Part shown: piece after piece, positions 44,333 through 55,086 of the stretch
Numbering within the stretch: position 1 is the first letter of the stretch
How the letters are laid out: the number at the start of each line of letters is the position of its first letter
NCBI GenBank assembly: GCA_002989075.1
Contig: PSQN01000012.1
Span: forward strand, 1,364,001-1,428,000
Source: Arthonia radiata
Taxonomy: Eukaryota; Ascomycota; Arthoniomycetes; Arthoniales; Arthoniaceae
DNA: 64,000 bases
Reading direction: 5' to 3'
The notes under the pieces: generated by a model
What the model was told of the DNA's origin: nothing
Databases searched by the model: none
What the model saw: only the letters and a program-made list of their open reading frames with translations
Made by a program: the position numbers and the translations under genes

Positions 44333-46177
44333 GCACGCCACTTTCGAATACACTGTTTCTGGGATATCATGATTGTAGCGGATGCAAAACCGGGGGCTCT
44401 ATGAGAAAATCCTGTCATCCTGAGACCATGATGAGATGTTGGCATGCATGCGGCATTGAGTGTTCAGAACTTCTATTGGCCATCCGTAGCGCATCAATTA
44501 TTCGAGCACTGTCCAAGCAATCTGATGCGAGAGAATGTGATCATAACCACAGATGCCAATTGCTTTATATAGTCGATGAGGACGACGCGAGTGCGATAGC
44601 CCGTAAACTTAGGCATAGTCACGGCTGTTAGTGTCTCTTCTGCTTGGGAGCTTAGATTAGGGTGGAAGGACCGCGTTAGGCGAGATGCCATTGCTGTAGC
44701 GAGAGTAGCGATTACGCCTTGGCAATTCCGCACATAGAGCTGCTTGACCTTCTGCCATTCGCGAGTATACCCACTTGCTTTCTCCTGTACATCTTCAATG
44801 TCGGCATCGTCCAGCTCTCGCTGCAAGACTTGCATCCACCCAAGGCGGGACTTTTCGGCGTCAAAAAGCTTGTTCAGACTACCGGGGCGAGCGTATTTGA
44901 TGTTCAAGCGCTGCTGCGCGTATTCATCCACGGACAGGACCCACCGAGATTGCTGTTCGCCCAAGATCGGTGCGAGTGCTGCCAGAGATTCGACGTCCCT
45001 CTGGTGAGGGTCGTCAACGTCGTGGGGAGCAGTGTCGTGCTCGAACGGGTCGAGCGCGTTCGTTTGCTGCTCTTCCGCAGATATTTGCACGCGAAAGATG
45101 AGGCTATCAGGGGAGCGGATACCGGCAGCTTCAACACGCCTCTCAAAGACCGAGACAGCCTGATTTGATGGTGCAACGTACATCCACTTCCATCCGCAAG
45201 CTTGGGCGAGGCGGACGAGCTCGACAGCTAATGTGGTCTTGCCCGTGGCTGGTAGAGCTTGAATGATCGAGATCTTCTGTCCACCGACGGCTCGAATAGC
45301 GTCCTGCTAGCTCGGACTGAGGCGGGTGTGATAGGGACTGTTGCCAATCATCCATCGCAAAGGTGTAGGCATGTAGTTCTACCTTAGGAGTGCCGGTGTT
45401 TCCTGAGCCAGCAGTGCCGCCAGAACTGTTGGTTATCGGGAAAAGACGGCCTTGGTGATGTGCAAGAACGACGTAGTAAATCTGCTCATGAGCCGGACAG
45501 ATGGTGGTTGCCAGTAGCCAAAAGTAACTGTCACATCGAAACTCTGTTGTTCGGCTACATGACCTTGCCGATGCGTGCCTCGGTGGAGTCTGGCAAGCAC
45601 ATACCGTGCAAGCTTGCTGCCATGTGACTTGACCATACTCGCAGGCCATGCGATGACCTTGCCACATGTCACCTCCTCGCTCTTCGACTCTGAATCCATC
45701 CAGGTTTCTGCTGGCTTCTTGATCACGCATTCGACCGGCACGCCTGGTTCTGGCAGGGCTGCATCTGGTACTTTCTCGTTTTTTGACGCTCGGATTGATG
45801 TGACCATGTAGAGACTGTTTCTGTCTTTTGCAAGAGCATCGATGGCAGACTCTGGGATGAGCCATACTGTGTTAGCTTGTCGAGAGGGGGATTTGGCGCG
45901 GTTGCAAGATCGATGGGGCGATCAAATCGAACATCGTTGGAGAGGAGGGGCGCAGGGTGCCGAGCGGGGACGGGATACTGATTGACTATCTTTGGCAGGT
46001 TGAAGTCTTTGCTCTTGTGAGAAAAGACGACCGACGCAATGTCTTAGTCTTAAATAACATGTTGCTCGATGATGGGCTGTGTATTCTTGACGGGTATCAG
46101 AAAGAGTGGCCATGGGATTGGCGAGGGCCAAGGACGGGCGGTAAAGAAGTCATAGAAGGGGCGGGTGCGCGGGATCA

Positions 46178-46197
46178 GGGTTCCTTTCAAGCCAAGC
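46178..46197 (+). repeat. Left terminal inverted repeat of the MITE
   Basis: GGGTTCCTTTCAAGCCAAGC; the reverse complement is at 46594-46613 with no mismatch. Confidence 0.9.
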
Positions 46198-46593
46198 CGC
46201 TTTTTAGGAATTGACTTGACAATTAGCCAATCTCGCCAAAGTGCGTCAATCCAAGCCAAACAGGATTGGCTTGAAAAACCCTTCATCTTAGCCAATTTAC
46301 TAACTCTGAGCTTGAACACATTGATACCTACATCTACACCAAAAATGCGGCAAATAAATCCTTCTTGAGGTAGGACGAAGTAGATTTGAGCGATCAGAAT
46401 GATGCTAGAATGATAACATAGTACCCAAAAGGATTATTAGCACACTCTCGCACAGAGACATCCTGGAACATATTACTATACCCCAATGATTAAGCTAAAC
46501 AAGCCAGATTGAAACGAATTTATGAAACTCTTGGCAAGCAAGCCGACCCCCAGATTGGCTTGAAGTAATGGCAATTAAGTTAATCGGTAAAAA

Positions 46594-46613
46594 GCTTGGC
46601 TTGAAAGGAACCC
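46594..46613 (-). repeat. Right terminal inverted repeat of the MITE
   Basis: Exact inverted partner of 46178-46197, followed by GG and the eight-base target copy CGCGGGCT. Confidence 0.9.
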
Positions 46614-46986
46614 GGCGCGGGCTGCCTTTGATAGCGATGTGGAACCGCCGCCGCCGACCATTCAACATCTTCTTGAACTTGTCGGCAGCGTCCCGTAGCT
46701 GCGAACTCAGCGAGCTCACGTCGAGCGTGCATTTTCTTGTGCTATGCTGCTCTCCTTTCCACTCGGCCACAGCGTGGAAAGGTGCGTTTTTGAACCTTGA
46801 CCCACCACCACGCTCAGTCCAGGGTCGGAGCACGAACTCATAGAGCTCGCGGCTGAAGTCGTGCTTCATTCCAGGTGTGGACCCTGAGCCAGGGGCATTC
46901 GGCCGACGCTCGTAGTTGCATTTCGTTTTGTTGAGGTGATCTTTGAGGGGATCATCTTCTCGAACTGCTGCGAAGAAAACTGACAT

Positions 46987-47419
46987 TGTCCACGACTGAT
47001 ATTGCTGCCCTCAGACGGCTTGTTTGGGGGTTGAAGTCTGGAAGATAGTTCTAGTTATTGGAAGGTTTCAGGCGGAGACGCAGCTCCAGGTAGGAAGCAT
47101 GCGGGTTCAGATGGATGAGAATCTTGGCCTTGAACAGGCAGCCTTCCGGCATGGAGAACTTGCTGGGCGCCTGAAATAGTAGGACCGCTGACAATTTTTT
47201 CTTCTACCATTCGGGACCAAGCCATATGTTCTCCTCGTGATAGACACCTTTCTCTATTGTTGACAGCTTGTGTGAATTGCGCAAGCGTTCAACTGTCGCA
47301 CGCAACGCCATTAGCAGGGAGTTCAGGCATTCACAAAGACCTTTGAAGTCGCTTTCATATCATATCTTCAGGTTCCGTAACCACGCAACATTAGCCAGCA
47401 TTCATAAATTGCACCGGTC
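46987..47419. other. Intergenic, no gene seen
   Basis: Upstream flank of the helicase relic. I see no signals beyond short open frames. Confidence 0.4.
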
Positions 47420-47689
47420 ATGTCGTCCAACGAAAGCTCACAAGATAACAGCGGCAATGGCGCCAACAACAGCCAACAAGGCAGTGGAGACGCCCATGGT
47501 GTCATAAACAATCTTGTCGAGCGCCTTTCCCATCCCAGCAGAGGCTCTCATGGCAACGAAGCCGCCAACATCACCACCCCTCAATACAGCCGAGCAAGTG
47601 ATATACCAGCGGGCAAGACGCGCGTCAGGAAAGAGATACGCCAGGCGAAGCGCCCACGCAATGAGGGTCAGAACCAGAGCCCAGACTAG
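47420..47689 (+). CDS. Small hydrophilic protein, doubtful
   Basis: An 89-codon frame with an Asn/Ser/Gln-rich start (MSSNESSQDNSGNGANN), a short helix (GVINNLVERLSHPS) and a basic end (GKTRVRKEIRQAKRPRNEG). No family is recognised. The reverse strand has an equally long hydrophobic frame, which is likely its shadow. Kept because its composition looks like a fungal coding region and it begins with a good ATG context (GTCATGTCG). No intron or neighbour supports it. Confidence 0.3.
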   Translation: MSSNESSQDNSGNGANNSQQGSGDAHGVINNLVERLSHPSRGSHGNEAANITTPQYSRASDIPAGKTRVRKEIRQAKRPRNEGQNQSPD

Positions 47690-48790
47690 AACCAGGAGCA
47701 GAATCAGGACTGAACCTAGATGCAGGCCTGCTGAAGGACGCGTCAATATTGTGGACGTTTGAATAGACGCAATGGCAGACCCGTCAGTTGTACTCGCCTC
47801 TCCCGATTGCGTCCCTTCCGCTCTTACTCTGAACACAGCCATGCCAATGACTACATCGCCTGCAGACGCTTCCAAGCGCAAAGTATGCATCATGTTAAGA
47901 AGTGCAAATCAGGTCGACGTTAGGGTTCCGGAGCAGCTCAATCTGAGGTTGCCAGGAGCAGCTCGAAGGGCAACGACATGGAAGCTTGCATTGACTTCTG
48001 TATAGGCTAAGACACCATGTTTAGGAGTCGTGAGACGTGATAGGGTGGACGTAGTTCTCACGTCTTTGCAGCAAAATAACAGCTGGCCGGTACGCTGTCA
48101 GACCGGAGGCATAAATGCCAAGCCACTCAATGCAACCTAGCGTAATGCACTAAAAGACAGACAATCTCGGACTTTAGGCTATGTAAACCCCGAAGAGCGT
48201 CGCGTCCTTAGCGCGTTCAGATCACTTCATTCTCTATCCCTCCACTTCTACAAAGCCATTGCGCACGACGTGAGACGTGCTTCGCAATTCCAAACGTACC
48301 TATCAGGTCGTGAATATTCTCTTCCTCTCTCACCAGCCCGCAATGTATCTCGATCGCTTTGCGTTGAGCCTTTTTTCTGGGGAACAAGCCTCTTTGCCAC
48401 GCTGGTCCTGGACCTCCCCTCCGGATTGAGTGTCCTCTGGGCCTGGTAAAGGTCAATAAGATGCCCTCGAAGACTCATCGAGTTGCCCAAGATACACTCA
48501 TGCACAGAGTGCCGTAAGTAGATGATGCCTACATGGAACTTTCTTCCCTTTGTATGAAAGAGAGATGACGGATAACAAGAATGAGATGGCAGCCCATGCA
48601 CAGCGAAGATGGCTCTAGTTGGGCGCACGAACAAGCGTCTGTTTGGGTAGCGCCAGTATGTTGAAGCTTAGATCGGCCAGGTGGGATGCGTGCAGAAGCA
48701 CCTTCCATGCTGCTCAGACTTCGCACCCATTACATTCGTGCACCGCTTCCCACCTCGTACCACCTCGTACTAAACAGAGATACCCTGCCA
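47690..48790. other. Intergenic, no gene seen
   Basis: Short frames only; the plus strand at 48.6-48.8 kb may already be the flank of the second relative. Confidence 0.4.
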
Positions 48791-51750
48791 AGTACTCTGC
48801 GCTGGCGTGGGCACGTTCCGCGGACCACGCCAGCAAACCCACCAGGCTTCATGTAAACGATTTGATGTTCCATGCGAGTGCGAACGCTGTGAAAAGGGCG
48901 AGTTCCGGCCCAAGGATTACCAGAAGCACACCCCCTTACATTTGCGAGAAATCCGAAGGTGGTACAGCCGCAAAAATCGCTTTTATGGCCATAGGTGTAG
49001 AACATCTACACAACGTAAGTGCGCCGACCTAAAGCCCATCGCGCTTCATTGCGGCTGACGTTGGCCATCAAAAGCTGCTCAAAGGCCTCGTTGATCTGCA
49101 TGGCAAGACCCTGGTGAAGCGTTGGCGACGAACATCCCCGACCCAGCGACGCAACCTGCTATTAGCTTTCGACCCGAAACTATGGCCGATAGGACACGCC
49201 ATGGTAAGTTGATTTTGTGGAAAGCAATTACCGTGAAAGTTACGATGAATGGCTGGGTAAAAGCATGACCGGCTCAATGGGAGGTCGCTGACTGCGCGCT
49301 ACAGGTTGAATCGAGCTTGAAGGCGTGGATTGGTCAGTCCTTTTGGACTACAAAGCTGCCGGATGTGCCCCATCTCACTGCGTTGCTACCCTTTATAAAC
49401 GTGGAGTGGCTCAGCGAGGACAGTGTACGCCTTCTCGGTCTCATCTTGTTTTGCGCGGCTCGACCTACCGCGGAGTTCGCGCTTTCTGACGCGCGCCATC
49501 TGCTGCCTGCATGGACTCTCGGCATGCTTCCTTTCATCCATTGTGAAGGAAGCATTGTTATGCAAAGCGAAGCGTGCGGCGAGCTGAGGGAGCACGACAT
49601 AATCAAGATACACCGTGGCCAGGAGTCCAGCGCCCCGAAAGCAAAGCTGGCGCCTGAGGCGCAGTATATGCTCCTGAATTTTCTCATCGGCACATCAACC
49701 CACATCTTAGCAGACAACCTTCCCGGCGTCATTCCGCAGCTGTTCATACCAGACGCAGCAAAAGACAGTTCAAGGACTCTGAGTCGGCTCCACAATCAAA
49801 TCGTTGATGATGGCACCAGCCTTGGCGGCCTGCGGGACCTTTACGACCATGTGCGTGGCGGCATAGATACACGATCTCACGGTGGCTGGCAGTCTTTCGC
49901 TACCCGTCACGAATTCATGTCCGTCATCGCGCCGTTCCATTTTCCAATCAATCACCTGGTTGATGTTGTCACAGATCGAGTCTCGGAGGCTGAGGACAAG
50001 TTGTAGTTATTACAGACTGATTCCGTGCATCTCCTCCGTCAGCTGCACTACTTCGACAAACATGGCTCAAAAGGTATCACAGGAAGATTCGCTCATCCCA
50101 GCTCGGTTCAACATGCTGAAGCTGTAATAGTGGGCCTCTGGGAGCCTCTTTTCACCTTTGTGGAGTGGAAGGAGATCTTAGAGGAGCTGATGCATCTGCA
50201 GACTCTTTACAACCAATACAGCGACAGTGTCACACCTGACTTACCTTTACCTGAGGACTACGACATATGACTAGTCAGCCTCCGTAGGATGGCCGGAGAA
50301 TTGCAATCTCGCACTCGACGAGTGCAACAAAGGCAGGCCTCGGCAGCAGACAGCATCAAGGGTTCCATCAGGTTTGACGGTAAAGCGTACGATTGCGAGC
50401 TCGATATTGAGCTTCCTCGGAAAATACTAAAGCCGAGTCTTCAGAAGAGGATAGCCGAGGACCTGACTGTGGAAGCATTCTTCTCTCTGTGTTCGCACGA
50501 CTGTACGCCGATGTGGTTCTAGAAGCTCGATCTCGCTTCTTCCTTATCGTTCATCGACAAGTCCTTTCCAGCTCAGAATGTCGGTAAAGCTACTCTGATG
50601 GACCCTTACATCTACGAACTGTTCTCCGAGGTTGGCGTGGTTGAAGAGATTAAGATCGCGATTGATCTCCACCGTCCTGTGCACCGCAGCACAGAATGCA
50701 AGTATTTGCACGACTCTCAGCACCGCTTCTGGATTCGCCACAACGCACGCCACGGTGATGACAAGGAAGCCAAAATCAGACCCCATTTCGAAAAAGAGTA
50801 TGTTCAAGATATCGCCACTGTTGCTAGGTCGTTTGACAAGTTTCGAAGCCCCCGCGGTACGATGGACAACAGATACCTACAGCAGTCGGAGAACTCATAT
50901 GCCGCTCTGTATACTGTATGGGAAATGATCGAAGAGAAGCTACGTCAGTCTCTCAGGCTTTGTGACTGGCCTGCGTGCGTCGCACAGCCATACTTCGGCG
51001 CTGTCAGCTTCTACAAAGATCGCACACACCTTGAGGAAGTGCAAGCGAAGCATCATAACATGTAATCCAAGCTCACAGAGCATGAGCTCAGTCACCACTT
51101 GGCCATGCAACTCTGCTGAGCCTCGAAAGTAGCCTCTTCCAAAAGTCCACGAGAAGGTCAAAACGCGGGGCCAAGCCATCGACAGTGCGTCTTGCGGTGT
51201 AAAGAGTACAGCTGAAGACCCACTGAAAGGCACACCCTCTCCCACAAAACTCTACCACCTTGAGCAACAAGACTCGCTGATTGTCGAACACATGTTCCAC
51301 GGCCCAGACGATCATCAAGCAAAGACAACGTTCGACGGGAGGGACTTTGTCACATTGATGACTCATCTCGGTTTCGGCATGGAGAGCTGCGACGGGTCCA
51401 ACGTCAGGTTCATTGCCATGGTCAATCTTGCATCAGATGACGGCAACGTGGTAAGTTTGGGAGCGGCCGTTCGAGATATGCCTTGACCGCCTGCGGTGGG
51501 GAAAAGGGCGTTCCACCGGTGCTGACCTGGATTGCCGTGTCTGCATAGACTCTTTTCCATGCGATAGCGCTTTGGCAACCTGATTCCTGACATAATTAGT
51601 CATGGGAGCAGGAGAAGCGTTCTCTCATGACACATCGCCCCCATCCCAGCCTGAAGATCGGGTCAGAGCTACTGCATGAGATTGGCAAGCAGTGCGAGCG
51701 CCGGTTTCGCTGGAAGAGGGGGAACTTTGGCGCCGCCAACGCAACTCGAT
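48790..51750 (+). pseudogene. Relative B of the CxCxxC/HicA-like family, broken
   Basis: A second same-strand relative, lying directly upstream of the whole copy. In order it still shows the CxCxxC motif (PCECERC), LLPFINVEWLSEDSVRLLG, FPINHLVDVVTDRVSEAEDKL, LWEPLFTFVEWKEILEEL, a VEEIKIAIDLHRPVH helix, and the C-terminal FVTLMTHLGFG and HRPHP...FRWKRGNF blocks. Gene order and spacing match the third copy, but the sequence is interrupted many times, so I treat it as a fossil. It looks closer to the third copy than the first relative is. Confidence 0.7.
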
Positions 51751-52175
51751 GTCCATCTATGTCGCTCGTAGAAGAGTCGAGACAATTTCAACATTCGGGG
51801 GCGCTATATGACAGTAGCGGTATAATCCCTTGGTCTGAGGCGAAGAGTAGGCTATTAGTGTGTTGAGGTTCGTCGATCTGTAAACTGTTTTGTATTTAGC
51901 ACGTGTCTGCATTGATCAATCATGGCCCAAGCAAGACTATGTTGCGTCATGGGCAGCAAACAAAAGCTCGTATATCTTGGCACAGACGGAAGTAGTATCG
52001 GCGTACTTCCGACGATATTTAACGGCAATTCCCGGAGCAGCTTTCTGTTCGTTGGCGCTCGTGTCATTCTGGATCAGATTTATGTTGGATTTTTCAGCAC
52101 GCGTAAGGTTTTCACCTGAGATTAATCGAATAAAGCGATTCTGACGAGCTACAGCAACCTGATGACAAATTCATC
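51751..52175. other. Intergenic upstream of the intact third copy
   Basis: No gene seen; presumably the promoter of the gene at 52176. Confidence 0.4.
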
Positions 52176-54888
52176 ATGCTGTCCAACTCATGCGTCAGAT
52201 TCACTGTTGGTGAAAGTGTGACTTATGCATCAGAAGGCGTACTCAACATCCCACCCACCGACGTTCCTTGTGAATGTATGCTCTGCCAACGCAGCGAGTA
52301 CATCACCAAGAATGCGCAACAGAGTCGACAGTACGAAGGTCTCGCAGATGAATTCACCTCCAAGGCCCTGATTGAGGCCCGAGCGCAAGCCGTCTTCGAG
52401 ATGCGCGACACGTTGCGAAAAATTATCACCGCTCACGGATCGACCATGGTTAAAAGATGGCGGCGCAAAACCCATAGGCAACGACACGAAGCACTTTCAG
52501 CTTTTCGACCTCAGTTGTGCCCCCAAGATCACCCTTTGATGCGAGATAAACTGGACATGTGGGACAAGAGTGCCACCAAGGATTGGAATAGACGCGAACT
52601 CAGCCGCACGAGACTGTTACTGCCATACCTCAACCTCGAGCGTCTGAGCGCTGAAAATGTACGACTTCTAAGCGCAATCTTCTATCGCACGATTCTACCG
52701 CCCTCAGTTTTCGCGATCAATGATGCACGAGCGTTCCTCCCCTCTTGGTCTGCGGGCATGATCCCCCAAGCATTATACAAAGGAAGCGTCAGGATGCATG
52801 GTGAGGACTTTGGGGTCTGGGAGCAGCTAGATCTATCAAGAGTCCATTGTGGGCTGTCGTTCGGCGCTTCTAAAGCTCACCTAGTGATTGAGGCACAACA
52901 AAGGCTATTTTGGTTCCTCATAGGCATGACGACCGAGTTGCTAGCTGACCGCTTGCGCCCTCTCACAACTACCACGACACCCAAAAACATTCAGAGCGCT
53001 CTGCAGAACCTTCAAAATGAATTGGATCTCCAATTAGCAACAACCTCCCTTAAAGACAGATCAGAAAACGACACGAGTCTATCAGCGTACGTGCAGAAAG
53101 TCCTAGCGATGCGCACGCCGGGCTCGCTGCACTCTCTGGTGTCGCGCTACGAGATAACGCCGTTCATCATACCCGAACAATTTCCTATCCACCGTCTCAT
53201 TGCAGTAGCACGGGAGCGTGTTGCTGAAGGTCAAGATGATCTGCAGCTACTGCAAACAGATCCAATCCACCTGTTACGACGTTTACGACATTTACACAAG
53301 TACGGCTCCATGCGCATGAGCGGCGCATCAAAACCCAAGACTTTTGACGAATGGAGCGACGTCACAAATCGTGGATTGTGGCTGCCGATCGACACGTTGA
53401 CAGATTGGACCGCCCTCTTGCAAGAGCTTGAACACGTGTTTGAACAGCAAAATAAGCACAAAGACTTCATACAAGCGGATCGTCCACTCCCCACAGAGTA
53501 TGACAATGCGCTATCCAGCCTTTGGACGATGACAAAAACCCAACAGATGTCGGTCCAAGAAAATCTTTGGCAACGTGCGACGTCAATGCCAGCTTTACAG
53601 ATGCATTTGCAATCCAAAACCCAAGGCTTTGACGCCGAAACACACACCGTCTGTCTTGAAGTCAGCGTCAAACCCAGCTCGATTCAAAAGCTCAGAGAAG
53701 ATAAAATGCTTTTCATCTTCATGATGCTATGCCATGAAGATGAAGACATCTTTCATCAAAACCTACCGCAGACTTTGGCCCTTCTAGATCAGGCTATGGC
53801 ACTTGGGACTCGTGCAGAAGTTGCACGAATCGACCCGTTTCTTTACGCTATTATCTCAGACTTGGCCGCCCTCGAGGAGATCATCATTGCATGCGAGACG
53901 CACAGACCCGGCCATGCATATCTGAACCCGCTGGAGTGTCGGGAACTGAAGCGTCCGATCTGGCAGGCCCTGAAAGCCGCAACAGATGAAGAGGGGAAGT
54001 GCTCCAGCTCTATGGTTGATCAAATGACACTTCTGGATGTCTCGACACTCATCCAGCCCGTCAATAGACTTATCATCCCGCACGGAGAGCGCAATCGCAA
54101 ATGGCTAACCCATTCAAAGCGTGCTCATGCCTTGTCATTCGATATCTGGCAAGCTATGGAGGACAAGGTAGAAAGATTCTGCGATAAGAACGCGCAGCAT
54201 GACGTCTTGCGGCAGAACTATCGCGACGCAGTGAGGTACTACAAAGATCCCAACCACCTAGCCGAGGTCGAAGCAGAGCATGCTCGCGTCCAGGCACTAC
54301 TCGATGAGAAGGACGAGCTTCAGGCCCTGTCCAACCTGCAACTCTCCTCGGAGCCGCACCCAACAAGCGCCAAACCTCGCGCAGAGGTCAAACAGAAACC
54401 AAAGACGCGACCTAAGGACGATCCGGACAGCTCGACAGCCGAAGCGGACGTTGAGCGCGCTGCTCCCATAAACGCGGACACTTCCCCTACAATCCTGTAC
54501 ACTGTACCAGCGGACGAGCTATCCATCCTCGACAACATCTTCCCAAGCGACAGCGCTCACAGCGCAGCCCGCGCGACATCAGACTGGAAGAGCTTCGCAG
54601 CCCTCATGACCAAGCTGGGCTTTGGCGTGGAGGGTCTAGGTGGTTCTGCACACCGCTTTGGCGGTGAGGTAAGCCCAGCGGATCCCGTAGCTACCCTTTG
54701 CACGCGGCTAACAGTGTCTACAGATTGCCATCGAAGACGACAACGGCGGAAAGGTCAAGCGCGCCCGCAGCATGGTCATTCATCGCCCGCATCCTGATCC
54801 GGAGATGGGGCCGGAGCTGCTGCAGGCGGTTGGGAAGCGGTTTAGGAAGCATTTCGGGTGGTGCAGGGAGAACTTCGCCGCGGAGTGA
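52176..54888 (+). CDS. Large fungal protein with CxCxxC N-terminus and HicA-like C-terminal domain
   Basis: Exon 1 52176-54668 and exon 2 54724-54888, with a 55-base intron (GTAAGC donor, GCTAAC branch), give 885 residues. A CxCxxC motif sits at residues 32-37, a place for a metal ion. A long helical, Leu-rich body follows, with no known domain, then a disordered Lys/Pro/Ser linker at about 710-770. The last 85 residues read as helix (WKSFAALMTKLGF), hairpin (GGSAHRF), strand (SMVIHRPHPD) and helix (ELLQAVGKRFRKHFGW). That is the order of the HicA/dsRBD-like fold, with a His after Gly-Ser and a Pro-His in the third strand. In bacteria this fold makes an mRNA interferase; in fungi a role on RNA is only a guess. 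It is the only whole member of three tandem relatives. The intron splits the HicA-like hairpin. Confidence 0.75.
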
Positions 54889-55086
54889 GCAAAACGGAGG
54901 CGCATAACGATACACATCGAAGACGCGGAGGTAAGTAGAGTGGATGGAGTGCCTCTTCGCTCAGGCTACGGCTTGAATAGAGTATCAGACTGAAGACACG
55001 GATTGAATGTGCCATAGACGAATAGAAGGCCATGACAAAGAGATGGTCTGCTCGAGCTTCTTAAGCTCAGCGTCTCTACCCAGGCT

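Larger units (their letters stand above)
46176..46615. mobile_element. hAT-like MITE inserted in the helicase relic
   Basis: A 440-base AT-rich element without coding capacity. Its ends are inverted repeats: the inner 20 bases GGGTTCCTTTCAAGCCAAGC at 46178-46197 are matched perfectly, in reverse complement, at 46594-46613, and the outermost two bases read CA on the left and CC on the right. Immediately outside are eight-base direct copies CGCGGGAT (46168-46175) and CGCGGGCT (46616-46623), one mismatch, as expected for a hAT target duplication. Taking out the element and one copy leaves the surrounding helicase frame continuous (KGSPR then TRPFYDFF), which confirms the ends. Diverged inner repeats of the GCCAATCT/AAGCC type lie inside. 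No transposase is present in the window. Confidence 0.85.
44494..46986 (-). pseudogene. Decayed UPF1/NAM7-like SF1 helicase
   Basis: Reading on the minus strand from 46986, pieces of one protein appear in order. First come an N-terminal RNA-binding-like region and a VTVTFGYWQPP strand near 45500. Then a P-loop QALPATGKTTLAVELVRLA sits near 45280-45220, followed by WMYVAPSNQAVSVFERR (motif Ia). A CQGVIATLATA strand follows, then a motif II region (SSQAEETLTA, where functional enzymes have DEA), and VVLIDYIKQL resembling motif III. Later helicase motifs are missing. The frame changes several times and there are internal stops, for example just after the ITKAVFSR segment near 45430, so the gene is not functional. 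A MITE splits it at 46176-46615. The ancestral gene was probably a single-copy RNA/DNA helicase; I cannot name the ortholog. Confidence 0.7.

Noticed and set aside
47438-47893. A 151-codon minus-strand frame with a hydrophobic stretch
   Set aside because: It overlaps a more gene-like plus-strand frame, has no clear start context, and I see no relatives.
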